Positions 25,907-33,025 of a stretch of 55,931 nucleotides of DNA are shown piece after piece. The position numbers and the translations under genes are program-made. Numbering within the stretch: the first letter of the stretch is position 1; every line of letters starts with the position of its first letter. A model generated the notes under the pieces. That model saw only the letters and a program-made list of their open reading frames with translations. It did no database searches and was not told the DNA's origin. The stretch comes from Coriobacteriaceae bacterium (GTDB lineage: Bacteria > Actinomycetota > Coriobacteriia > Coriobacteriales > Coriobacteriaceae): assembly GCA_902362275.1 (NCBI GenBank), contig CABIWB010000002.1, positions 107,194 through 163,124 of the forward strand, given 5' to 3'.

Positions 25907-25934
25907 GTGTTACGAATCTGACAATACGTAACAC
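25907..25934 (+). promoter_or_regulatory. NikR-like operator palindrome
   Basis: GTGTTAC (25907-25913) and GTAACAC (25928-25934) form a perfect 7-bp inverted repeat with a 14-nt spacer. From memory, this GTGTTAC-N13/14-GTAACAC form was proposed for NikR sites in Desulfovibrio-type bacteria, differing from the enterobacterial GTATGA site. It lies at the predicted transcription start, so a bound repressor would block cbiMQO expression when nickel is plentiful. Confidence 0.7.
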
Positions 25935-25991
25935 TGGCAAGGTGATTCAAGCGGCGTTGCAATTCTGTGCGCCGACAACCGGGAGGCGTAT

Positions 25992-27077
25992 ATGCACATT
26001 CCAGATAATTATCTGTCCCCGCAGACCGATGTCGTCATAGCGGTGGCGATGGTGCCCGTTTGGGTCCATTGCATCAAAAAGGTGCGCGCCACGCTCGATC
26101 GCGAGCACATGGCTTTCCTGGGTATTTGCGCCGCATTCTCCTTTTTGCTCATGATGTTCAACGTGCCGCTGCCCGGCGGCACCACGGGTCACGCCGTCGG
26201 CGGCGCGCTCATCGCGCTGCTGCTGGGTCCCGAGGCCGCGGCTATCGCTGTCTCGGTTGCGCTGGCGCTGCAGGCGCTGCTGTTTGGCGACGGCGGCGTT
26301 CTGTCCTTTGGAGCCAACTGCTTTAACATGGCCTTTGTGTTGCCGTTTGCCGCTGCTATCGCGTTCCGTGCGCTCAACAGCCGTTTGCACGACAAGAGCT
26401 GGGGCACCTCGGTTTCGGCAATCGTAAGCGGCTGGGTCGGTCTGTGCCTGGCGGCCCTGTGCGCGGCAATCGAGTTCGGTATTCAGCCGATGCTCTTCAC
26501 CAACGCTTCGGGCGCTCCGCTGTACTGCCCCTTCCCGCTGTCCGTGGCTATTCCGGCCATGTTGGTCCCGCATATGTTGGTTGCCGGCGTGGTCGAGGGC
26601 GTGGCGACGGCCGCCATCTACGGTTTCATTAAGAAGACGGCGCCGAGCGTTATCGTCGGGCCCGAGGCCGTCGATGGCCAGCTTGCTGCCGAGGGCGCTG
26701 CCACCAAGAAGACCTCGCTGGTCCCCACGCTCATCCTGGTCGCCGTGCTTGTCGTGGCCACGCCGCTGGGCCTGCTGGCCACGGGTGACGCCTGGGGTGA
26801 GTGGGACGCCGAGGGCGCCGCGACCGCCGTTCAGGAGGCTGGCGACGACAGCCTGCAGGCTTCGGTCGGTCTCGATACCCCGACCTTTGCCGATTCCCTG
26901 CCCACGGGCGATTACCTGCAGGCCTATTCCGAGGAGCAGAGCCTTGGCTTTGCCGGCCAGGCTGCCATGTATATCCTGTCCGGCGTGATTGGCGTGGCGG
27001 TGCTCACCATCTCATTCCGCCTGATCTCGCTTACGGTCAAGGAAAGCGGTGCTCATGGCAATGGCCGAGCTGCCTAA
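25992..27077 (+). CDS. cbiM: ECF-type nickel/cobalt transporter, CbiM/NikM substrate-binding subunit with fused N-like domain
   Basis: A 361-residue membrane protein. The mature-looking N-terminus MHIPDNYLSP provides the amino group and His2 used by this family to bind Ni2+ or Co2+, with the conserved HAVGG and FGANCFNMAF segments following. After about residue 245 a linker and a second region (LATGDAWGEWDAE, then a final helix) match the position and layout of the small CbiN/NikN subunit, so this is probably an M-N fusion. GGGAGG lies 5 nt before the ATG. It is the first gene of a three-gene operon. Confidence 0.9.
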   Translation: MHIPDNYLSPQTDVVIAVAMVPVWVHCIKKVRATLDREHMAFLGICAAFSFLLMMFNVPLPGGTTGHAVGGALIALLLGPEAAAIAVSVALALQALLFGDGGVLSFGANCFNMAFVLPFAAAIAFRALNSRLHDKSWGTSVSAIVSGWVGLCLAALCAAIEFGIQPMLFTNASGAPLYCPFPLSVAIPAMLVPHMLVAGVVEGVATAAIYGFIKKTAPSVIVGPEAVDGQLAAEGAATKKTSLVPTLILVAVLVVATPLGLLATGDAWGEWDAEGAATAVQEAGDDSLQASVGLDTPTFADSLPTGDYLQAYSEEQSLGFAGQAAMYILSGVIGVAVLTISFRLISLTVKESGAHGNGRAA

Positions 27078-27891
27078 CTGGCTTGCGACCGAGGAACGAT
27101 ACGAGCCCGCGGGGGCTCGGCATCGTGTGATGCAAAAGAATGTCCTGCACCTGGCGAGCCTGCTTGAGCGGGTTCGCCTGGGTGGAGGCGCGCACGAGGG
27201 CGGGTCGATGGTCGACCACGCCCTTTCTTGCGTTTCGGCTCCGGTGCGCCTGGTGGGGATGTTCGTTTGCGTCCTGTGCGTGTGCCTGACGCAAAGCCCG
27301 CTGTACCTGATGCTCATGGCGGCGATTGCGTTGGTGCTGGTCGCGGTGCGCCCCGCACGTGGGTTGCGCGCGACTTTTGTACCGGCGCTTGGCGCCACGG
27401 GGCTTGCGGTGGTTCTGGTACTGCCTGCCCTGCTGCTGGGCGCGTCTGCCACGGGTGCCATGCTCAAGATTGCACTCAAGACGTTCATTAACGTGTCGTT
27501 GGTGCTGGGTGTTTCGTGGACGCTCACCTGGAGCCGCATGTCGGCGGCGCTTAAGATGCTGCACCTGCCCGACGAGGTTATCTTTACGTTTGATATGGCA
27601 CTCAAGCATATCGAGGTGCTGGGACGCACGGCGCACGATCTGTGCGAATCGGTCATGCTGCGCAGCGTCGGTTCCGCGCCTGCGGGTTTTTCGCGCACCG
27701 ACTCGCTGGCGGGTATCATGGGCATGACGTTTATCAAGGCGATGGAATGCAGCCGCGCGATGGACGAGGCCATGCTCTGCCGCGGCTTCGCCGGCGTGTA
27801 TCCGGCGTCTGTACGGAGCGGCTTTGGCTGGCGCGATGCCGTTTACGCGGCCGTTGTGGCGTTGTTCGCTGTGTTGTGTGCGGTACTGTAG
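27055..27891 (+). CDS. cbiQ: ECF transporter transmembrane (T) subunit, CbiQ/NikQ
   Basis: A 278-residue membrane coupling protein linking the substrate subunit to the ATPase. It has several hydrophobic helices (for example LVGMFVCVLCVCLT and LAVVLVLPALLLGA) and the EcfT-type cytoplasmic motif AMDEAMLCRGF near the C-terminus, which docks onto the ATPase. AAGGAAAG lies 8 nt before ATG 27055; ATG 27061 and GTG 27049 are alternatives. The start overlaps the cbiM end by 23 nt, which indicates translational coupling. Confidence 0.88.
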   Translation: MAMAELPNWLATEERYEPAGARHRVMQKNVLHLASLLERVRLGGGAHEGGSMVDHALSCVSAPVRLVGMFVCVLCVCLTQSPLYLMLMAAIALVLVAVRPARGLRATFVPALGATGLAVVLVLPALLLGASATGAMLKIALKTFINVSLVLGVSWTLTWSRMSAALKMLHLPDEVIFTFDMALKHIEVLGRTAHDLCESVMLRSVGSAPAGFSRTDSLAGIMGMTFIKAMECSRAMDEAMLCRGFAGVYPASVRSGFGWRDAVYAAVVALFAVLCAVL

Positions 27892-27935
27892 TGCGGACGG
27901 CCGAGCCGTCGATGTGAATAGGGAAGGGCGACGTT

Positions 27936-28706
27936 TTGGCAAACGATACGAATGACGCGATGAGCGTGAGCGGTGCTGCTGGAGCCGAGACCACGTCGCT
28001 CATCGAGTTTCGCGACGTGGTGTTTTCCTATGCGGGTCATACGGTGGTCGACGGCGTTTCGCTGCGGGTGAACCGTGGGGAGCTCGTTGCTCTGCTTGGC
28101 CCTAACGGCTGCGGCAAGACGACGATCATGCGTCTTATCAACGGCCTTGAGCTCGCGGATGCCGGCGCATACCTGTTTGACGGACGCGTGGTCGATGCGG
28201 CGTATCTGAAGAATTCTGCTGCTGCTCAGAAGTTCCACCAGCGCGTAGGCTTCGTATTCCAAAACGCCGATGCCCAGCTGTTCTGCGCCACGGTCGGTGA
28301 GGAGGTCGCTTTTGGACCGGCTCAAATGGGGCTGCCGGCAGACGAGCTCGAGCGCCGCGTATGCGATGCCATGGAACTGTTTCAAGTTGCCGACCTGGTC
28401 GATGCCTCGCCCTATCAGCTTTCGGGCGGGCAGAAGAAGCGTGTGGCGCTGGCGGCAGTTGTATCGATGAACCCCGATATCCTAGTGCTCGATGAGCCCA
28501 CCAATGGGCTCGACGAGGATTCATGCGACATCGTGGTCAACTTCTTGCTGGCCTACGTCGCGGCGGGTAAGACGGTCTTGATGAGCACACATCACCAGGA
28601 TTTGGTGCGACGCCTGGGTGCCCGTGCAATCTATATCGATCGATATCACCATGTGGTCGAGGCGCCTTCGCCGTCGTATGGAACCGAAAGCGGTGCTACG
28701 GACTAG
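27936..28706 (+). CDS. cbiO: ECF transporter ATPase, CbiO/NikO
   Basis: A 256-residue ABC ATPase. Walker A is GPNGCGKTT, the signature is LSGGQKKRVALA, Walker B is ILVLDEPTNGLDE, and the switch His is in STHHQD. It powers uptake by the CbiM-CbiQ pair. The start codon is TTG 27936 with GGGAAGGG 7 nt upstream; ATG 27960 would remove only a poorly conserved leader. The gap to cbiQ is 44 nt, so it belongs to the same operon. Confidence 0.93.
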   Translation: MANDTNDAMSVSGAAGAETTSLIEFRDVVFSYAGHTVVDGVSLRVNRGELVALLGPNGCGKTTIMRLINGLELADAGAYLFDGRVVDAAYLKNSAAAQKFHQRVGFVFQNADAQLFCATVGEEVAFGPAQMGLPADELERRVCDAMELFQVADLVDASPYQLSGGQKKRVALAAVVSMNPDILVLDEPTNGLDEDSCDIVVNFLLAYVAAGKTVLMSTHHQDLVRRLGARAIYIDRYHHVVEAPSPSYGTESGATD

Positions 28707-28786
28707 TTGCTGCGTAGAGCGTGCGTAGCCGCCCGCGCGGCTTTGCCGTGATGGTATAGTTATCCAGGTTTTTTATGGGGGTGGCT

Positions 28787-29635
28787 ATGCCAAGCTGGAA
28801 CATTCATATCGCTCAGACGGAGCGTTTGCTGGAGCGCACCGGTGCGCTTGCCAATAGCGTGCGCGACCGCAATGCCTTTTTGTTTGGCTGCGTGGTTCCG
28901 GATATCTTCGTGGGCTATATGGTCCCTGGCATCGCCGACCCCATCCCGTATCGCATCACGCATTTTGCCAAGCCCGAGCCCATCCCTAAGCCTCGTGAGC
29001 ATGAGTTCTGGGATACCTATGTGGCACCGTTGCTCAAAGGGGCGCCTGTTGGTACGCCGACTGCCGCGACCTCGATTGTCGAGGAGCGCGATCGACTCAA
29101 TCGGGTGCATTACCCCCAACGTTACAGGGACTCCGAGCCGGTTGTCGGTCCCGGTGCCAGCGAGCTTTCGCTCGCGCCCGAGGACGTGGCGCAGTCGCTG
29201 CTCGATCTGACGCTGGGTGTCTGGTCGCATCTGGTGGCCGATACCGTATGGAATACGCGCGTGAATCAGTACCTGGAGGCGCACGGCGGCAAGCCGTGCG
29301 AGGAATTCCGCATTAAAAAGCAAGGCGACTTTGACTGGTTTGGCAAGACGCTCGGCATCGTTTCTATCCCGCGCGCGACCGATCGTCTGTATACTGCGGC
29401 GACGCGTTTTGGGCAGTATCCCATCCATAAGGAGTATGTGCTCAAGACCATCGGCGTTATGCACGAGATCGTGCGCGAAAACCCCGGTGAGCCCAACCAT
29501 CCGCCATACCGCCTGCTGACCGAGGAGTTCTTCGACGCAACGTTTACCGAGGTCATCGAGCTGACCGAGGCGGGCTTTGCGGCTCGCGTCGAATCGCCCG
29601 ATGTGCCTGCGCTACCCCTGATCACTAGCTGCTAG
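28787..29635 (+). CDS. Zinc-dependent phospholipase C-like protein
   Basis: A 282-residue protein. The start PSWNIHIAQTERLLE, then FLFGCVVPDIFVGYM, THFAKPEP and GVWSHLVADTVWN follow the His/Asp pattern of the zinc-dependent phospholipase C fold, in which the N-terminal residues and several His and Asp bind metal. No secretion signal is seen, unlike classical exported phospholipases, so a cytoplasmic enzyme of unknown substrate is more likely. ATG 28787 follows GGGGGTGG; ATG 28775 is in frame but has no clear Shine-Dalgarno. TATAGT at 28755-28760 may be the -10. The stop overlaps the stop of the convergent gene by 3 nt. Confidence 0.7.
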   Translation: MPSWNIHIAQTERLLERTGALANSVRDRNAFLFGCVVPDIFVGYMVPGIADPIPYRITHFAKPEPIPKPREHEFWDTYVAPLLKGAPVGTPTAATSIVEERDRLNRVHYPQRYRDSEPVVGPGASELSLAPEDVAQSLLDLTLGVWSHLVADTVWNTRVNQYLEAHGGKPCEEFRIKKQGDFDWFGKTLGIVSIPRATDRLYTAATRFGQYPIHKEYVLKTIGVMHEIVRENPGEPNHPPYRLLTEEFFDATFTEVIELTEAGFAARVESPDVPALPLITSC

Positions 29636-30705
29636 CTGGCCGGCCCGGCAGTGAACAGCTCAGCCCAATCGACAAGTAGCTCTTGCCGCAGGGCATCTTC
29701 GGCAGTGCGCTCCTGTTTAGTCTTTGGGGTGTAGGGAAGCCCGGCCTTTTTATGGATGAGCTCAGCTATGTGGTCGAAGCTCTTCTTATCCTTAATCTGG
29801 CCAAAGGTAATTTGGATGACGTCGTAGCCCATGCTTGTGAGCGCGGTGGTGCGCTCGGCATCGGAGAGACTCGCGGCTTCGCTGTCGTGGGCGGAGCGGC
29901 CTTGGCATTCAAGGATGACGCCCATGCTGTCGGTACTGCTCTGTATGAGGATATCGGCGTAGCAGCAGGTTTTGTCATACGGCGAACGCGCGGCTTCACT
30001 GAGCGGGATGCGCACGTTATTGGTGATGTCGATGCCCAAGCCGCCCTCGTCGCGGGGAAGCGAGATGAGCATGGACGTCTGGACTTCGAAGGGCGAGACG
30101 GTCTGCCCTGCCATGCGTTCGGCGGCCCAGCGGAGTTGCTTGACGCCACGCAGGCCTGCGGCCTGCGTGGCGAACGCGGTGATCTCCCCCGCGCTGAGGA
30201 GCGGTGCGCGCTTCCACAGGTTGGTGTCATTGCCCTTGGTGTCGACAACGCGCTCCCAACCGCAGTTGGGTGGAATGAGCTTAAGCGAAATAGCTTCATC
30301 AAGTTGCCGTTGCGCTCGTTTGCAGGGTGTAAACACAGCAAACGAGCTGCACATCTCATAACACGCCATAAGCAGCTGGTTGCGTGAGACCTGCGTAGCA
30401 AGGTTGAGCAGCGTGAACTCGGGCGATGTGACATCAAACCCATGCTCGGTTTGCCTAAACGACCCGGGAGGCGGCTCTTGGGTTAGTAGACGGCTACAAA
30501 ATAGCTTTCCGTTCGCACGCTGTTTTCTTTCGCTTACGAATCTCCAAACTGGTGTGCCGAGCAAGTCTTTAAATACTGGCTGTTTTGAGTAATGCACCAA
30601 GCGATGGTCATGGTCGGGCGGTAGGATTGCCGGATAGAGTCCCAGTATCTGGGGCGGGATGCGATAGTACTGAAAAGCCGTGGGTCCGCAGGCAAGAAAT
30701 GGCAT
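29632..30705 (-). CDS. Orphan winged-helix plus PD-(D/E)XK-like nuclease-fold protein
   Basis: A 357-residue soluble protein. The first half (FQYYRIPPQILGLYP, VHYSKQ, GFDVTSPEFTLLNLAT) recalls AbiEi-type antitoxin and related 'type IV TA' proteins. The C-terminal part (CCYADILIQ, VILECQGRSAHDS, then ALTSMGYDVIQITFGQI) follows the DUF559/Vsr-like restriction-endonuclease fold, with Asp in ADI and ExQ (ECQ) in place of the usual ExK. Such fusions are common in actinobacteria and have no agreed role; no partner toxin is adjacent. The Shine-Dalgarno before ATG 30705 is weak. A perfect 21-bp inverted repeat lies just upstream. Confidence 0.6.
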   Translation of the reverse strand: MPFLACGPTAFQYYRIPPQILGLYPAILPPDHDHRLVHYSKQPVFKDLLGTPVWRFVSERKQRANGKLFCSRLLTQEPPPGSFRQTEHGFDVTSPEFTLLNLATQVSRNQLLMACYEMCSSFAVFTPCKRAQRQLDEAISLKLIPPNCGWERVVDTKGNDTNLWKRAPLLSAGEITAFATQAAGLRGVKQLRWAAERMAGQTVSPFEVQTSMLISLPRDEGGLGIDITNNVRIPLSEAARSPYDKTCCYADILIQSSTDSMGVILECQGRSAHDSEAASLSDAERTTALTSMGYDVIQITFGQIKDKKSFDHIAELIHKKAGLPYTPKTKQERTAEDALRQELLVDWAELFTAGPAS

Positions 30706-30751
30706 AGCGATCCGATCGTTTGGGCGTTGTCTGGGCTAGAAAAGCTATCGG

Positions 30752-30881
30752 TTTCGGAAGTGCGGGGAAAAAGAGAAACAGGCCAATCACACGCGATATT
30801 TGAGCCAACTTTATCAGGGGTTTTGTTGAAATAAAAGGGCTTGTGCTTGGGGGCAAGCAATTTTTCCCCGCACTTCCGAAA
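30752..30881. repeat. Perfect 21-bp inverted repeat, 88-nt spacer
   Basis: The 21 bases at 30752-30772 are exactly the reverse complement of 30861-30881; the core reads TTTCGGAAGTGCGGGG. The arms begin 46 nt upstream of the nuclease-fold gene. The spacer is AT-rich and has no reading frame. A small hairpin TGCTAAA-ACGA-TTTAGCA follows at 30901-30918. It could be an operator, a miniature mobile element or a terminator-like RNA. The rest of 30919-31060 shows nothing I can name. Confidence 0.85.
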
Positions 30882-31060
30882 ACGCTGCCGATTTGGACCC
30901 TGCTAAAACGATTTAGCAGCCCTGTGTGAGGTGTGGTTTTGCCGCTGGGCGAACACTTTTAGCGCTTGGGGCTTTATTGTTTGGGCCTCGAAGGGTGGAT
31001 TTCACGCTTTTGGTAAAGAAATGGGTGCGTGTTTTGCTGTGCGCCGGCATTGGTACAGAA

Positions 31061-31095
31061 AAAGGGCCCGGAAGGCGAAGCCTTCCGGGCCCTTT
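31061..31095 (-). terminator. Terminator of pyk
   Basis: A perfect 16-bp stem (31061-31076 with 31080-31095) closes a 3-nt loop. On the minus strand it is followed by TTCT, extending the T-run of the stem end. Confidence 0.9.
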
Positions 31096-31123
31096 GCAAT
31101 GCAAGTGTGCTTGCAAGTGCGAT

Positions 31124-32584
31124 TTAGCGCACCTGAGCGACGTAAGCGACGTTGGTCGAGGAAACCTTGTCCTCGAGTTGGACGCTCATGCGGGGATCGC
31201 CGGCGGTGGCGACGGTCAAATCGCCAGTCTCGACATAGCCGAGCTCCTTAGCGGTCTCGATCGCCTTGACAATCGTGCCGTTGACGGTACCTTGGGTAAT
31301 CTCGGCCTGGTGCGGGATAACGCCCCAGTACATGATCATCTGCTGGACGGCCCACTCGTGGCGGGAGAACGCGCAGATCGGCATGTTGGGACGGAAGTGC
31401 GAAATCAGGCGAGCGGTACGACCGGTGGTCGTCGGCACGGTGATGCACTTGGCGCCAACGGTGGTGGCCATGTTCACAGCGGACATACCCACAACGTTGT
31501 TGACAACGCGGGTGCCGTGAGCATCGGCCGGAACCTCGAGCGGAGCGTGGGCCGGGAGGTACTTCTCGGTCTCGAGAGCAATGCTAGCCTGCATCTTGAC
31601 GGCCTCAACCGGGTACTTACCGGCAGCGGACTCGCCGGACAGCATGACGGCGTCGGTGCCGTCGTAAATGGCGTTAGCAACGTCGGCAACCTCGGCGCGC
31701 GTCGGGCGCGGGTTCTGCTGCATGGAGTCGAGCATCTGCGTAGCGGTGATAACGGGCTTGTAGGCCGCGTTGCACTTGGCGATGATCTCCTTCTGGATGT
31801 GGGGAACGAGCTCGGGCTTGATCTCGATGCCCAGGTCGCCACGGGCAACCATGATGCCATCGGAAGCCTCGAGGATCTCGTCGAAGTTCTCGACGCCCAG
31901 GGCGCACTCGATCTTCGGGAAGATCGTCACGTGCTCGCCACCGTTCTCGCGGCAAAGCTCACGGATGCCGCGGACGGACTCGCCGTCACGGATGAAGGAA
32001 GCGGCGATGTAGTCGATGTTCTCGGTCAGGCCAAAGAGGATGTCCTGACGATCGCGCTCGGTGATGGCGGGCAGCGAGATGTTGACATTGGGCATGTTGA
32101 CGCCCTTGCGCTCGCCAATCAGGCCGTCGTTCTTGACGACGCAGGTCATGTCCTGGCCGCTGACGGACTCGACCTCGAGGGCAACCAGGCCGTCATCGAT
32201 CAGGATGAGGGAGCCTTTCTCGACCTCGGAGGGCAGAGCCAGGTAGTCGAGGGAGATGTGCTCAGCGGTGCCGTGGAAATCCTCGGTCGTGGGCTGAGCA
32301 GTAACGACGATCTTGTCGCCGGTCTTGACGGCAACCTTCTTGCCGTCGACCAGAAGGCCGGTGCGGACCTCGGGCCCCTTGGTGTCGAGCAGGATGCCGA
32401 CAGGCAGACCGAGCTCCTTGGAAATACGACGGACGCGCTCGATGCGATCGTGGTGCTCGTCATAGGAGCCGTGCGAGAAGTTAAAACGGGCGACGTTCAT
32501 GCCCGCCTTGATCATCTCGCGGATGGTCTCGTCGCTATCGCAGGCGGGACCCATGGTGCATACAATCTTAGTGCGCTTGTACAT
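31124..32584 (-). CDS. pyk: Pyruvate kinase
   Basis: A 486-residue glycolytic enzyme making ATP and pyruvate from phosphoenolpyruvate. Visible marks: RTKIVCTMGPA at the N-terminus, NFSHG, LDTKGPEVRTG, the signature IFPKIECALGVENFDEIL, VARGDLGIE, and DAVMLSGESAAGKYPVEAV. The residue after KGP is Glu, which in this family goes with K+-dependent enzymes (Lys marks K+-independent ones). There is no extra C-terminal PEP-utiliser domain. TGGAGGTC lies just before the ATG. Confidence 0.96.
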   Translation of the reverse strand: MYKRTKIVCTMGPACDSDETIREMIKAGMNVARFNFSHGSYDEHHDRIERVRRISKELGLPVGILLDTKGPEVRTGLLVDGKKVAVKTGDKIVVTAQPTTEDFHGTAEHISLDYLALPSEVEKGSLILIDDGLVALEVESVSGQDMTCVVKNDGLIGERKGVNMPNVNISLPAITERDRQDILFGLTENIDYIAASFIRDGESVRGIRELCRENGGEHVTIFPKIECALGVENFDEILEASDGIMVARGDLGIEIKPELVPHIQKEIIAKCNAAYKPVITATQMLDSMQQNPRPTRAEVADVANAIYDGTDAVMLSGESAAGKYPVEAVKMQASIALETEKYLPAHAPLEVPADAHGTRVVNNVVGMSAVNMATTVGAKCITVPTTTGRTARLISHFRPNMPICAFSRHEWAVQQMIMYWGVIPHQAEITQGTVNGTIVKAIETAKELGYVETGDLTVATAGDPRMSVQLEDKVSSTNVAYVAQVR

Positions 32585-32647
32585 TCAGACCTCCATCTGA
32601 CATCGTCTTGCGCTGATAGATAAACCATAAGAAATAAAATCGAGTTG

Positions 32648-32678
32648 ATTATAACGAAATACCGACCGAATACCCCAA
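32648..32678 (-). promoter_or_regulatory. Possible promoter of pyk
   Basis: On the minus strand TATAAT (32653-32648) matches the -10 consensus exactly. The -35 is poor (GGGGTA at 17 nt or TTGGGG at 19 nt). The leader would be about 57 nt. Confidence 0.45.
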
Positions 32679-32877
32679 AAAAACGACCGTATGCCGATTA
32701 AGAAGTTCATTTTTTACGGGAAAAACGGTATATGCAAAAATTTTATCAACTGCTCTTACCGCTGCTATCTGGGCGATATTTCAGTTTGACGAAGTGTCGA
32801 AGAAAAACGTTTTACCAATATTGAGCATCACACGGTCTGCACCGTTGCACTCGAGCCGTGTTTCCAATTGGAATGTT

Positions 32878-32907
32878 TTGGCTAGATGCGCCGCTTTGGG
32901 GTACCAT
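32878..32907 (+). promoter_or_regulatory. Promoter of the P-type ATPase gene
   Basis: TTGGCT (32878-32883) and TACCAT (32902-32907) are spaced by 18 nt. Transcription would begin near 32914, giving a leader of about 112 nt. The 32680-32877 stretch upstream is AT-rich in part and shows no gene. Confidence 0.5.
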
Positions 32908-32922
32908 AGCTCCACTATCAAC

Positions 32923-33016
32923 TGCCGCTCAGCACGGCAGCCTTGATGAGCCCTTGCCCTTCTCCTGGGAATTATGATCGGGCATCAATCTGCTGAGTGG
33001 CCCGAATCCCAGGAGG
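32923..33016 (+). promoter_or_regulatory. Bistable structured leader of the P-type ATPase gene
   Basis: Two exclusive folds are possible. Fold A pairs 32928-32934 (CTCAGCA) with 32991-32997, and 32943-32948 (TTGATG) plus 32951-32953 with 32980-32988; the Shine-Dalgarno stays free. Fold B pairs 32962-32970 (CTCCTGGGA) with 33007-33015, and 32978-32983 (TCGGGC) with 33000-33005; this buries AGGAGG (33011-33016), the ATPase Shine-Dalgarno. Bases 32980-32983 are used by both. A small hairpin (32923-32927 with 32935-32939) would show CTCAGCA in its loop. This looks like a translational switch. It does not match the riboswitch classes I know for metal ATPases (yybP-ykoY, NiCo, M-box). Confidence 0.65.
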
Positions 33017-33025
33017 GGACTCTAT

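Noticed and set aside
32923..33016. Known Mn2+ (yybP-ykoY) riboswitch before the ATPase
   Set aside because: The conserved GGGGAGUAG and GAGACC-type segments of that class, as I remember them, are not seen in the leader.
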